A DNA stretch of 64,000 nt from Flavobacteriaceae bacterium (GTDB lineage Bacteria > Bacteroidota > Bacteroidia > Flavobacteriales > Flavobacteriaceae). The notes beneath the pieces were generated by a model that saw only the letters and a list, made by a program, of their open reading frames with translations, did not search any database and was not told the origin of the DNA. The translations under genes were made by a program, and so were the position numbers. The stretch covers positions 33,221-97,220 of the forward strand of contig JABDMU010000034.1 of NCBI GenBank assembly GCA_013001285.1, written 5' to 3'. Shown here in pieces: positions 44,898 through 52,897 of the stretch. Positions within the stretch are counted from its first letter, which is position 1, and every line of letters begins with the position of its first letter.

Positions 44898-45427
44898 AAA
44901 TTGTTTTATTTGGGCCTGAATCAACAGGGAAAACAACCCTATCGCAACAATTGGCAAGGCATTATAACTCGGTTTGGGTGCCTGAATATGCGCGAGATTA
45001 CCTTCAAAAAAAATGGAATAACGAACGCCTCACCTGCGAGACCAAAGATTTATTACCTATTGCTATTGGCCAAATGAAATTGGAAAACGAACTTGCTCAA
45101 AAAACGAATTCTGTTTTGATCTGTGACACCGATCTTCTAGAAACCAAGGTGTATTCCGAAGCATATTACGCTGGGACCTGTGATCCAATCTTAGAAAAGT
45201 ATGCCATCAAGAATCAATACGACCTTTATTTTTTAACTTATATTGATGTACCTTGGTTGGCCGATGATTTGCGTGATAAACCTCATGAACGTGAGCGCAT
45301 GTTTAAAGCTTTTGAAAAGGCGCTCATTGATTACAATAAACCATACATTTTACTTAAAGGAACAAAAAAGGAGAGGCTGGATAGAGCAATAATTGAAATT
45401 GATAAACTTTTAAAGCATAAAGCGTGA
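44858..45427 (+). CDS. NadR kinase-domain-like P-loop ATPase
   Basis: A 189-residue single-domain protein matching the C-terminal ribosylnicotinamide-kinase part of NadR. Walker A is GPESTGKTTL, the Walker B-like segment is VLICDTDLLETKVY, and DDLRDKPHERERMFKAF resembles the lid. There is no N-terminal nucleotidyltransferase domain, so it would only phosphorylate. It probably traps the vitamin brought in by the adjacent PnuC/PnuT protein. Its start lies inside that gene and its end overlaps the GTG of the next by four bases. Confidence 0.85.
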   Translation: MEAKLGQQPSACIKIVLFGPESTGKTTLSQQLARHYNSVWVPEYARDYLQKKWNNERLTCETKDLLPIAIGQMKLENELAQKTNSVLICDTDLLETKVYSEAYYAGTCDPILEKYAIKNQYDLYFLTYIDVPWLADDLRDKPHERERMFKAFEKALIDYNKPYILLKGTKKERLDRAIIEIDKLLKHKA

Positions 45428-46977
45428 AATTTTCGCAAAAAGATAAAATTCAATATACTAATAAGGGCATTTCATTAGAGCGTATTCAGGCACAACTTGA
45501 TCTTTTTAAAAAAGGACTTCCTTTTGTAAAATTGAAAGCAGCGGCAACCGTAGGTCATGGCATTTTAAAATTGGATGCCAATAGTAAGAAAAAATACATC
45601 AACTATTTTGAAGCAAGAAAGGACGAAAAAGATATTGTGAAATTCGTTCCGGCTTCAGGAGCAGCAACAAGAATGTTTAAATTTCTCTTTGAATTTCTCG
45701 ATAAGTTCAATCCTGATGAAGAAAGCATAAATGCTTATATAAATAAACACAAGGCCACGGAATTATCGATTTTTATAGTGGGATTAGAGCAATTCCCATT
45801 TTATGAAGAGGTTGTTCAACAAGCACGAACTTTGGTTCCTAATTTTAATTCCTTATCTAATAACGATAGAAAATTACTTTTTATTAAAACGATGTTGGAT
45901 GCCGATAAATTGAACTTTAGTTATTTCCCGAAAGGGCTTTTGCCTTTTCATAAATATCAGAGTCATAATGCGTCGGCATTTGAAGAACATTTGTTCGAAG
46001 CCGCGTTATATGCGGAAGCCAAAGGCAAGGCGAATTTACATTTTACAATATCTAAAACACATAAGCAGAAGTTTGGTGATGAATTTAAACGTATTGAAGG
46101 TATTGTTGCTCAAAAAACCAATACCGAGTTTGATATCGAGTTTTCCTTTCAACTGGAATCTACAGATACCATTGCGGTAAATTCTAAAAATGAACCCATA
46201 AGAGAAGCTGATGGATCTTTACATTTTCGACCTTCAGGCCATGGTGCCTTATTACATAATTTAAATTCACTTGAAGCAGATATTGTGTTTATAAAAAACA
46301 TTGATAATGTTGTTGTGTTTAAGTTTGAAGAACAGGTGGCCGAATACAAAAAAATGCTGGCTGGACTTCTTATTGAAACTCAAGACAAATCTTATGACTA
46401 TTTAAATTTATTGGAACAAGAAGAGGTTTCTGAAGATTTGATTCTGGAGGCGGCAACTTTTTTAGCCAAACAATTGAACGTTGTTATAAATCCAGAATTT
46501 GAAAAATTCTCAAAAGCAAATAAAATCGAATATGTGTTTTTGAAATTAAACCGTCCGATTCGTGTTTGTGGGATGGTTAAAAATGAAGGGGAACCTGGAG
46601 GTGGTCCATTTTGGGTAAAGGGAGAAAATGGTGAAATAACCCTTCAAATTGTTGAATCTGCGCAAATTGATTTAAATAATAAAGAGCAAAAAAAGATCCT
46701 TAAAAATGCGACGCATTTCAATCCGGTGGATCTTGTTTGTGGTATTCGAAATTATAAAGGAGACGCCTTTGATCTTACACATTATGTCGACCCAAATACC
46801 GCATTTATTAGCACCAAAACGAAAGCCGGTAAGCGATTGAAGGCTCTGGAATTACCAGGATTATGGAATGGAAGTATGGCCAAATGGAATACCATTTTTG
46901 TAGAAGTCCCACTCATAACGTTCAATCCAGTAAAGACGGTAAATGACCTTCTAAAAACACCACATCAAATCGATTAA
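45424..46977 (+). CDS. DUF4301 family protein
   Basis: A 517-residue cytoplasmic protein starting at GTG (45424) inside the preceding stop region. Conserved stretches FVPASGAATRMFKFL (about 77-91), LHFRPSGHGALLHNL, FVKLNRPIRVCGMVKNEGEPGGGPFW and HFNPVDLVCGI match DUF4301, a Bacteroidota family with no proven function. The PASGAATRMF and PSGHGALL segments resemble sugar-nucleotidyltransferase active-site loops, so it may be a nucleotidyltransferase; this is inference only. Part of the PnuC operon. Confidence 0.85.
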   Translation: MKFSQKDKIQYTNKGISLERIQAQLDLFKKGLPFVKLKAAATVGHGILKLDANSKKKYINYFEARKDEKDIVKFVPASGAATRMFKFLFEFLDKFNPDEESINAYINKHKATELSIFIVGLEQFPFYEEVVQQARTLVPNFNSLSNNDRKLLFIKTMLDADKLNFSYFPKGLLPFHKYQSHNASAFEEHLFEAALYAEAKGKANLHFTISKTHKQKFGDEFKRIEGIVAQKTNTEFDIEFSFQLESTDTIAVNSKNEPIREADGSLHFRPSGHGALLHNLNSLEADIVFIKNIDNVVVFKFEEQVAEYKKMLAGLLIETQDKSYDYLNLLEQEEVSEDLILEAATFLAKQLNVVINPEFEKFSKANKIEYVFLKLNRPIRVCGMVKNEGEPGGGPFWVKGENGEITLQIVESAQIDLNNKEQKKILKNATHFNPVDLVCGIRNYKGDAFDLTHYVDPNTAFISTKTKAGKRLKALELPGLWNGSMAKWNTIFVEVPLITFNPVKTVNDLLKTPHQID

Positions 46978-46978
46978 T

Positions 46979-47380
46979 TTGAATAAGGATCTAATTATTA
47001 CCGAGATTAAATTAAAGGGGATCAGAAGCTCTGGAAGCGGAGGGCAGCATGTTAATAAGGTGTCTTCAAAAGTTGAACTATCTTTTGATCTTGATGCTTC
47101 AAATGGTTTATCTGATAATGAAAAGGACCGACTAAAACAATCAATTGGGAACAGATTGACAGCTTCAAATATTTTGCTTTTACAATGTGACGAAGCACGA
47201 AGCCAACTTAAAAATAAGGACATCATTACCAAACGTTTTTTTTCTCTTTTGAAAGATGGTTTAAAAAAGAAGAAAAAACGCATTCCCACTAAAACACCAA
47301 AAAGCGTCTTGAAGAACCGGCAGGAAGCAAAACAGCGCCAATCTCAGAAAAAGAAAAGCAGAAAGAAACCTGATGTATGA
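46979..47380 (+). CDS. arfB: peptidyl-tRNA hydrolase ArfB (ribosome rescue)
   Basis: A 133-residue RF-1-domain protein. The catalytic GGQ lies in RSSGSGGQHVNKVSS (about 20-23), and the C-terminus is a Lys/Arg-rich tail (KKKKKRIPTKTPKS... to the end) that would enter the mRNA channel of stalled ribosomes. The start codon is TTG at 46979, one base after the DUF4301 stop. It is last in the operon; no clear terminator is visible before the TPP-riboswitch promoter. Confidence 0.92.
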   Translation: MNKDLIITEIKLKGIRSSGSGGQHVNKVSSKVELSFDLDASNGLSDNEKDRLKQSIGNRLTASNILLLQCDEARSQLKNKDIITKRFFSLLKDGLKKKKKRIPTKTPKSVLKNRQEAKQRQSQKKKSRKKPDV

Positions 47381-47395
47381 TTTTTTAGCTTTTGG

Positions 47396-47428
47396 TTGGT
47401 TATAATTCACTCTAAGGTTTTATCTTTG
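47396..47428 (+). promoter_or_regulatory. predicted promoter of the TPP-riboswitch transcript
   Basis: A -33 TTG (47396-47398) is separated by 22 bases from TATCTTTG (47421-47428), fitting the Flavobacterium consensus. Transcription would start a few bases before the riboswitch. Confidence 0.55.
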
Positions 47429-47435
47429 CAGAGTT

Positions 47436-47530
47436 CTCATTAAAGGGGTGCCCATTCCCGAAGTAATTCGGCAGGCTGAGATCATACCCATTGAACCTGA
47501 GCAGGTAATGCTGCTAAGGAAAAAAATGTC
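47436..47530 (+). promoter_or_regulatory. TPP (thiamine pyrophosphate) riboswitch
   Basis: The THI-box landmarks occur in order: GGGGTGCCC (47445-47453), CTGAGATCATACCC (47476-47489), TTGAACCTGA (47491-47500), GGTAATGC (47504-47511) and the closing AAGGA. The aptamer lies about 85 bases before a TonB-dependent receptor gene and should lower its expression when TPP is plentiful. No Shine-Dalgarno sequence or evident terminator shows how it switches the gene. Exact ends are approximate. Confidence 0.93.
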
Positions 47531-47556
47531 ATTCTAAGCGCAGCGAAGAATAACAT
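47526..47556 (+). repeat. short palindromic repeat after the riboswitch
   Basis: ATGTCATTCT (47526-47535) and AGAATAACAT (47547-47556) form a 10-bp stem with one mismatch around an 11-base loop AAGCGCAGCGA. The sequence is like REP-type palindromes (GTCATTCTGAGCGCAGCGAA) scattered in many bacterial genomes; only one copy is seen in this window. Confidence 0.5.
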
Positions 47557-47614
47557 GGTTTCAATACTTAATACTGAATAATGGCCTCTTTTTATTCGAT
47601 AAAAATTCATTCGA

Positions 47615-49795
47615 ATGAAAAATCGATGTTTAACAATGTTATGTTTAGCAATTTCACTATTTGGAATTGCTCAAGAGAAACTTCAGGATTCTACAAAAGT
47701 TGAAACTCTTGATGAGGTTTTAATAAAGGCCATTAGAGTCAATGCCGATTCTCCAATTACGCATTCTAATGTCAAAAAGGAACAACTTGAAAAGCGAAAT
47801 CTAGGACAAGACCTTCCTATTCTCCTAAATTTTCTGCCTTCGGTAGTAACCACAAGTGATGCTGGTGCAGGTGTTGGATATACAGGAATTAGAGTGCGTG
47901 GTGTTAGCGCTCAATCGACTAACATTACGATTAATGGAATTCCCTACAACGATGCTGAATCCTTGGGGACTTTCTGGGTGGATCTACCCGATTTTTCCTC
48001 TTCTGTTGAAAGCCTCCAACTGCAACGCGGTGTTGGCACTTCAACAAACGGTTCTGGAGCCTTTGGTGCTAGCGTCAACATTTTAACCGATGCTGTTTCT
48101 CAAGATGCTTCAGCTGAACTGTCTAATGCCTTCGGAAGCTTTGCTACAAGGAAACACACATTAAAATTTAGCACTGGAAAACTGAACGAAAAATTTGAAA
48201 TTTCAGGTCGTCTTTCTCAAATTAAATCCGATGGTTATATCGATCGTGCTGAAGCTGATCTAAAATCCTATTTTTTACAAGGTTCATATGTTAAGAACAA
48301 CACGTTAATAAAAGCCTTGGTTTTTGGAGGCCATGAGGTCACGTATCAGGCATGGAATGGTATTGATGCTCAAACCTTAGAGATCGATAGAACCTTTAAT
48401 CCCTCTGGTATGTATACCGATGATGAAGGGACAATTCGGTTCTATGATAATGAGGTAGATAATTACAAACAAGACCATTATCAGTTGCATTGGAACCAGC
48501 GTATTGACAATAATTGGTCGACAAATCTCGGGTTAAATTATACATATGGACGTGGTTACTTCGAACAATATAAAGAAGATGAGGATTTTGCTGATTATAA
48601 TTTCGAGGAAATAAGCATTGGCGGTGAAACAATAAACACCACTGATTTGATTAGGAGACGTTGGTTAGATAATGATTTTTATGTTGTAAATGCGAGTGCA
48701 AACTACAAAAATGACAAGTTCAACGCCTTTTTCGGCGCTTCCCTTAGCGATTATGATGGCGATCATTTTGGCGAGGTCATCTGGGCAGAATATGCAAGTC
48801 AGAGTGAGATTAGAGACCGCTACTATGAGGGCAATGGTGAAAAATCTGATGTTAGTGTTTTTGCAAAATCGACCTACGAGATGAATGATCGTTTAAGTTT
48901 ATTCGGGGATCTTCAAATGCGTTTTGTGGACTATAAAACTTCTGGATTGACCTCAGATCAAGTCAATTTATTGGTTGATGAGAACTACAATTTTTTCAAT
49001 CCTAAAGCAGGGATCACTTATAAATTGAATTCTAAAAACAATCTGTATTTCTCTTATGCCAGAGCAAATCGGGAACCAAGTAGGAGTGATTTTGAAAGTA
49101 ATCCTGAGATCAAACCAGAGCAGCTCAACGATTTCGAATTGGGTTGGCGTCATGAATCAAAGACATTCCGTTTTAATGCTAACGCTTATTATATGCTTTA
49201 CAATGAACAGTTGGTGCTTACGGGAGCCCTTGACGATGTTGGAACCCCAATCAGAACAAATAGTGGTGAAAGCTACCGACTGGGATTAGAATTGGAGGCA
49301 GCTATACAACTTTCCAAAACTTTTTCAGTCCAACCCAATATGACCATAAGTTCAAATAAGAACAAAGAAACTATCCTTTCTCGTGATGGTGCTTTAGTGA
49401 ATTTGGGTAAAACTAATATTTCATTTTCACCAGAATTTATAGCGGCCAATGCTTTTACATATCAGCCAAGTAGAAATGTTCAGGTGACGTTGTTGAGCAA
49501 ATTTGTTGGGGAGCAATTTATGGGAAATAGTGATTCGGAAGTGTCGAGATTGGACAGTTACTTCGTAAATGACCTGAGTTTCAACTATACTTTAAACACC
49601 AAGGCATTTTTTAAATCGATTACCTTTTCGGGATTGATCAATAATATCTTTAATGAGAAATATGTATCGAATGGTTATTATTTTACCTATGATGATGACT
49701 TTTCACAACCGGGAGTGATCACCACTATTGAAGGTGCTGGGTATTATCCGCAGGCAACGACTAATTTTCTAGCTGGAATCAGTTTAAAATTCTAA
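47615..49795 (+). CDS. TonB-dependent outer-membrane receptor, predicted thiamine uptake
   Basis: A 726-residue receptor. The signal peptide ends ...LFGIAQ; the plug domain (about 55-165) includes GVGYTGIRVRGVSAQ and VESLQLQRGVGTSTNGSGAFGAS; the beta-barrel runs to the C-terminal Phe (AGISLKF). There is no CarboxypepD_reg N-terminal extension and no SusD partner, so it is a vitamin or siderophore type, not a polysaccharide system. The upstream TPP riboswitch makes thiamine or its phosphates the likely ligand. It overlaps the convergent lipoprotein gene by four bases. Confidence 0.9.
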   Translation: MKNRCLTMLCLAISLFGIAQEKLQDSTKVETLDEVLIKAIRVNADSPITHSNVKKEQLEKRNLGQDLPILLNFLPSVVTTSDAGAGVGYTGIRVRGVSAQSTNITINGIPYNDAESLGTFWVDLPDFSSSVESLQLQRGVGTSTNGSGAFGASVNILTDAVSQDASAELSNAFGSFATRKHTLKFSTGKLNEKFEISGRLSQIKSDGYIDRAEADLKSYFLQGSYVKNNTLIKALVFGGHEVTYQAWNGIDAQTLEIDRTFNPSGMYTDDEGTIRFYDNEVDNYKQDHYQLHWNQRIDNNWSTNLGLNYTYGRGYFEQYKEDEDFADYNFEEISIGGETINTTDLIRRRWLDNDFYVVNASANYKNDKFNAFFGASLSDYDGDHFGEVIWAEYASQSEIRDRYYEGNGEKSDVSVFAKSTYEMNDRLSLFGDLQMRFVDYKTSGLTSDQVNLLVDENYNFFNPKAGITYKLNSKNNLYFSYARANREPSRSDFESNPEIKPEQLNDFELGWRHESKTFRFNANAYYMLYNEQLVLTGALDDVGTPIRTNSGESYRLGLELEAAIQLSKTFSVQPNMTISSNKNKETILSRDGALVNLGKTNISFSPEFIAANAFTYQPSRNVQVTLLSKFVGEQFMGNSDSEVSRLDSYFVNDLSFNYTLNTKAFFKSITFSGLINNIFNEKYVSNGYYFTYDDDFSQPGVITTIEGAGYYPQATTNFLAGISLKF

Positions 49796-50223
49796 TTCGT
49801 AATGATCAAATTATTGCCATTTAGTTCAGTGCGATAGGCTTTAAGTCCGCATCTTAAATTGGCGTTTTCTAAAGGTTGACCTGTGAATAAACTGTATTTG
49901 TTTTCGTCAGAACATCCGCAGATGCCTTCGAGACCAGAAATGCTTAAAATGGAGCAGGTATTTGGTGAATGATTAGGATCGGCAGCATCATAAGCTGCAA
50001 AACCACTACCTGTATTGGTGACGATTATTCCGCCATTTCCTTCGTTTGGAACATAAACAGGATTACTCACAAAATTCAATGGATTATACTGCGGAAGATT
50101 CAAATTAATTGAGGTATTGACCCCTACATTCAATAGGAAGTTACAGTTGGAATCGCTGTTATTACTTTTACTACAGGCAAAGATTACTGAAATAATGAGC
50201 AAAAAATAAATGGTCTTTTTCAT
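49792..50223 (-). CDS. lipoprotein with degenerate Rieske-like domain
   Basis: A 143-residue lipoprotein (lipobox Cys in SVIFAC, about 17). Residues about 60-143 follow the layout of Rieske 2Fe-2S domains: GFAAYDAADPNH where CxH would lie, CGCSDENKYSLFTGQP where CxxH would lie, then the terminal strands to LIITN. Most cluster ligands are absent (Asp for the first Cys, Ser for the second His), so the fold is probably kept without a normal cluster. Function is unknown. The gene is divergent from greA. Confidence 0.65.
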   Translation of the reverse strand: MKKTIYFLLIISVIFACSKSNNSDSNCNFLLNVGVNTSINLNLPQYNPLNFVSNPVYVPNEGNGGIIVTNTGSGFAAYDAADPNHSPNTCSILSISGLEGICGCSDENKYSLFTGQPLENANLRCGLKAYRTELNGNNLIITN

Positions 50224-50278
50224 AGCGTTTTATTGCGGGCACAATTTACAATAAAAACGTATGTAATTAAATATTTCG

Positions 50279-50286
50279 TATATTTG
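50279..50286 (+). promoter_or_regulatory. predicted greA -7 box
   Basis: TATATTTG fits TAnnTTTG; no TTG lies at standard -33 spacing. It would give a leader of about 75 bases before greA. Confidence 0.5.
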
Positions 50287-50294
50287 TGTTACAA

Positions 50295-50316
50295 TCTCGT
50301 GTCTACGGGATTTTTT
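50295..50316 (+). terminator. terminator-like hairpin at the start of the greA transcript
   Basis: TCTCGT (50295-50300) pairs with ACGGGA (50305-50310), with one G-U pair, and is followed by six T. It lies immediately after the predicted transcription start and before greA, where it might act as an attenuator. The stem is short. Confidence 0.4.
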
Positions 50317-50366
50317 GTGTTTATATGACATCTATATAGGCTCATTTTTAATTAAAATAAGACGAT

Positions 50367-50843
50367 ATGAGTAATATATCATACTATACAGCTGAAGGAT
50401 TGAAGAAATTGAGAGACGAATTGAGTCAGCTTAAAGATATTGAACGCCCTAAAGCCTCACAAGCCATTGCTGAGGCCAGAGATAAAGGAGACCTTAGTGA
50501 AAATGCTGAATATGATGCTGCTAAAGAAGCTCAGGGGATGCTTGAAATGAAGATCGCTAAATTAGAAGAACTCCTTGCAGGAGCGCGATTAATTGATGAA
50601 TCTCAATTGGACACCTCAAAAGTCCTTGTACTTTCGAAGGTGAAAATAAAAAACCAAACCAATGGTATGGAAATGATCTATACTTTGGTAGCTGATGGGG
50701 AAGCTGATCTGGCTTCAGGGAAAATATCGGTAAATTCTCCTATCGGACATGGATTACTTGGTAAATCGGTTGGCGAAGTGGCTGAAATAAAAGTACCTAA
50801 TGGGACTTTGAAATTTGATATTTTAGAAATCACAAGAGACTAA
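50367..50843 (+). CDS. greA: transcription elongation factor GreA
   Basis: A 158-residue factor of normal length that enters the RNA polymerase secondary channel and stimulates cleavage of backtracked RNA. The N-terminal coiled coil carries the acidic tip in EARDKGDLSENAEYDAAKE (about 35-53), and the C-terminal FKBP-like domain ends GTLKFDILEI. It overlaps the HIT-protein start by one base (TAATG), so the two are cotranscribed. Confidence 0.95.
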   Translation: MSNISYYTAEGLKKLRDELSQLKDIERPKASQAIAEARDKGDLSENAEYDAAKEAQGMLEMKIAKLEELLAGARLIDESQLDTSKVLVLSKVKIKNQTNGMEMIYTLVADGEADLASGKISVNSPIGHGLLGKSVGEVAEIKVPNGTLKFDILEITRD

Positions 50844-51232
50844 TGGCAACCCTATTCACAAAGATCGTTAATGGTGAGATCCCTTGTTACAAGGTAGCAG
50901 AAACCGATGATTTTTTAGCCTTCCTAGACATTAATCCCAATACAAAAGGTCACACACTGTGTATTCCAAAAAAAGAGGTTGATAAAATTTTTGATCTTGA
51001 CGAAGACACGTATTTAGGATTAATGGCATTCTCAAGAAAAGTGGCGAAGGCTATTGAAAAAGTTATAGACTGTAAACGCGTTGGAATGACTGTTATCGGG
51101 CTTGAGGTCCCGCATGTTCATGTGCATTTAATTCCGCTTCATTCTATGGAAGACGCCCGATTTATTCAGAAAGCGAATATGAGTTCAGAGGAATTTGTAG
51201 AACTTGCTGCTTCAATTGGAAATTTGGTTTAA
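50843..51232 (+). CDS. HIT-family nucleotide-binding hydrolase
   Basis: A 129-residue histidine-triad protein. The family motif is VPHVHVHLIPL at about 90-100, and ILVNGEIPCYKV-like sequence (FTKIVNGEIPCYKVAET) marks the N-terminus. HIT proteins hydrolyse nucleoside phosphoramidates such as AMP-lysine; the in vivo substrate is unknown. It follows greA with a one-base overlap and meets the convergent zinc-ribbon gene with a four-base overlap. Confidence 0.93.
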   Translation: MATLFTKIVNGEIPCYKVAETDDFLAFLDINPNTKGHTLCIPKKEVDKIFDLDEDTYLGLMAFSRKVAKAIEKVIDCKRVGMTVIGLEVPHVHVHLIPLHSMEDARFIQKANMSSEEFVELAASIGNLV

Positions 51233-51579
51233 AACTTAATAACGCCAAAACCGATTAATACTCCCAATATTATCAATGCATCTATGCTAAGGATGATCAC
51301 CCATGCCAATCGTTTTAGTTTGAGAGATTTTGGTTTCGGGGTAATGGTCTTTTGGTGATAGTCAACAACACGCTCTATAGCTTCAGTCCATCTCACTGGA
51401 AAAAGATCGGTTTCACAAACGGTACATCTTAAAAAATGTGTGGTTTTATCTGTTATAGACCGAAAAAACTTGTTCTCTTTAAACTCCTGTTTAAAGGTGA
51501 GTTCTAATCCTTCTTTAGAAAAGCATTCCGGACAATTATTATTTAATGAAACCGTGGACAATGTGATGAATTTGCTCAT
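51229..51579 (-). CDS. zinc-ribbon protein with C-terminal membrane anchor
   Basis: A 116-residue protein. CPEC (about 16-19) and CTVC (about 52-55) form a probable zinc ribbon, and one hydrophobic helix covers about 92-114, so the ribbon likely faces the cytoplasm. No known family name is recognised. It lies ten bases downstream of the sensor kinase gene and is probably cotranscribed with it, which hints at a signalling accessory role without proof. Confidence 0.65.
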   Translation of the reverse strand: MSKFITLSTVSLNNNCPECFSKEGLELTFKQEFKENKFFRSITDKTTHFLRCTVCETDLFPVRWTEAIERVVDYHQKTITPKPKSLKLKRLAWVIILSIDALIILGVLIGFGVIKF

Positions 51580-51589
51580 AAACGTAACT

Positions 51590-52750
51590 TTAGATTGAAC
51601 TTAGTTTGAGAGAAATTTGCATGGTGGTACCTTTATCTGTTTCAGAGTGTAAAACTTTAAGTTTTCCTTTATGATAATCCTCAACTATACGTTTTGACAA
51701 TGACAATCCCAATCCCCATCCTCTTTTTTTACTTGTATATCCAGGATCGAAAATGGTTTTATGCAAATGTCTTGGAATGCCTTTGCCAGAATCAGAAACA
51801 TTAATATTCACATACTTATCGGAAGGATCGATAGTAATACTAATATCCCCTTTACCCTTCATAGCGTCAATTCCATTTTTTACGAGGTTTTCAATGGTCC
51901 AACCATAAAGTTGCTCATTTAGGTCGACATAAATTTTTGAAGTAGGTGTTGTAAAATTAAAGTTGATAAGTTTTGAAGATCTCGATTTTAAATAATCATA
52001 AGCTTCCTGAGTTATCTTGACCACATCAACTTTTTCCAGTGTAGGCATTGATCCTATTTTACTAAACCGATCTGTAATTGTTTGCAACCTCAGGATGTCT
52101 TTTTCAATTTCCTTAATATGATCGGGATTAACATTTTCAGATTTTAAAATTTCGGTCCAACCCACTAAAGAGGACAATGGCGTTCCAATTTGGTGAGCCG
52201 TTTCCTTGGCCATCCCAGACCATAATTTATTTTGAGTAGCAATTTTAGAACTTCGATAAAAGAAAAATACCACAGAACCAAATAGAACAATGATCAATAA
52301 TAAGGCTAAAGGGTAGTATTTTAATTTATTTAAAAGCGGGGAATTCCCGTAATATATCAGGTTCTTGACCGTATCTTCATATTTAACTTCGACAGGAACA
52401 TTTTCTTTTTCAAACCGAAGTATTAATCGTTTCAATTCTAAAGAATCTTTGGTCACTGATTCAGGAAGGTTTTTATGACCTCTGATATTGCCTTTCTCAT
52501 CGGTCCAGATCATTGGTGTTGAGGTGTTGCTTTGCATGGTTTTGAGTGGAAGGTCACCAATATCGTCATCTAGGTTTCTAACATCATTGATCTCAGTGTA
52601 GGCATCAGACCAGAGCCCCATTTTAGTTCGCTCTTCTGCTTTAAAATTTTGAAAAAAGACATACGTATTCCAAAGAATTAAACTAATAATAACGAATGAA
52701 GTCAAGATGATGATCCATCGTATGACATTTCTATTATTGGAGATGAGCAT
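51590..52750 (-). CDS. membrane sensor histidine kinase
   Basis: A 386-residue kinase. Two transmembrane helices (about 13-33 and 146-166) bracket a periplasmic sensor region; the phospho-acceptor His is in AKETAHQIGTPLSSLVGW (about 187), followed by the N box ENLVKNGIDAM, G1 DSGKGIPRH and G2 GWGLGLSLSKRIV. The HQIGTPL H-box is typical of Bacteroidota kinases. No response regulator is adjacent, so it is an orphan; the signal is unknown. Confidence 0.9.
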   Translation of the reverse strand: MLISNNRNVIRWIIILTSFVIISLILWNTYVFFQNFKAEERTKMGLWSDAYTEINDVRNLDDDIGDLPLKTMQSNTSTPMIWTDEKGNIRGHKNLPESVTKDSLELKRLILRFEKENVPVEVKYEDTVKNLIYYGNSPLLNKLKYYPLALLLIIVLFGSVVFFFYRSSKIATQNKLWSGMAKETAHQIGTPLSSLVGWTEILKSENVNPDHIKEIEKDILRLQTITDRFSKIGSMPTLEKVDVVKITQEAYDYLKSRSSKLINFNFTTPTSKIYVDLNEQLYGWTIENLVKNGIDAMKGKGDISITIDPSDKYVNINVSDSGKGIPRHLHKTIFDPGYTSKKRGWGLGLSLSKRIVEDYHKGKLKVLHSETDKGTTMQISLKLSSI

Positions 52751-52824
52751 GCTGGTTTTTTTTCAATTCTAAATATAATGGAATTATGTTAATATTATTG
52801 TTCAACTTGTTAGTAAATCAGTTT

Positions 52825-52853
52825 TTTGTTGCCAACCCTTTTGACTAAATTTG
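52825..52853 (+). promoter_or_regulatory. predicted promoter of the flavin reductase gene
   Basis: TTTG (52825-52828) is followed after 17 bases by TAAATTTG (52846-52853), within the accepted spacing range. The leader would be about 40 bases. Confidence 0.55.
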
Positions 52854-52897
52854 TGACCTTGTTCACCGCATTCAAAAAGGGATAATTATTTATCAGC

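Noticed and set aside
51590..52750. Complete two-component system
   Set aside because: Only the kinase is present; the neighbouring 116-residue protein is a zinc ribbon with a membrane anchor and not a response regulator.
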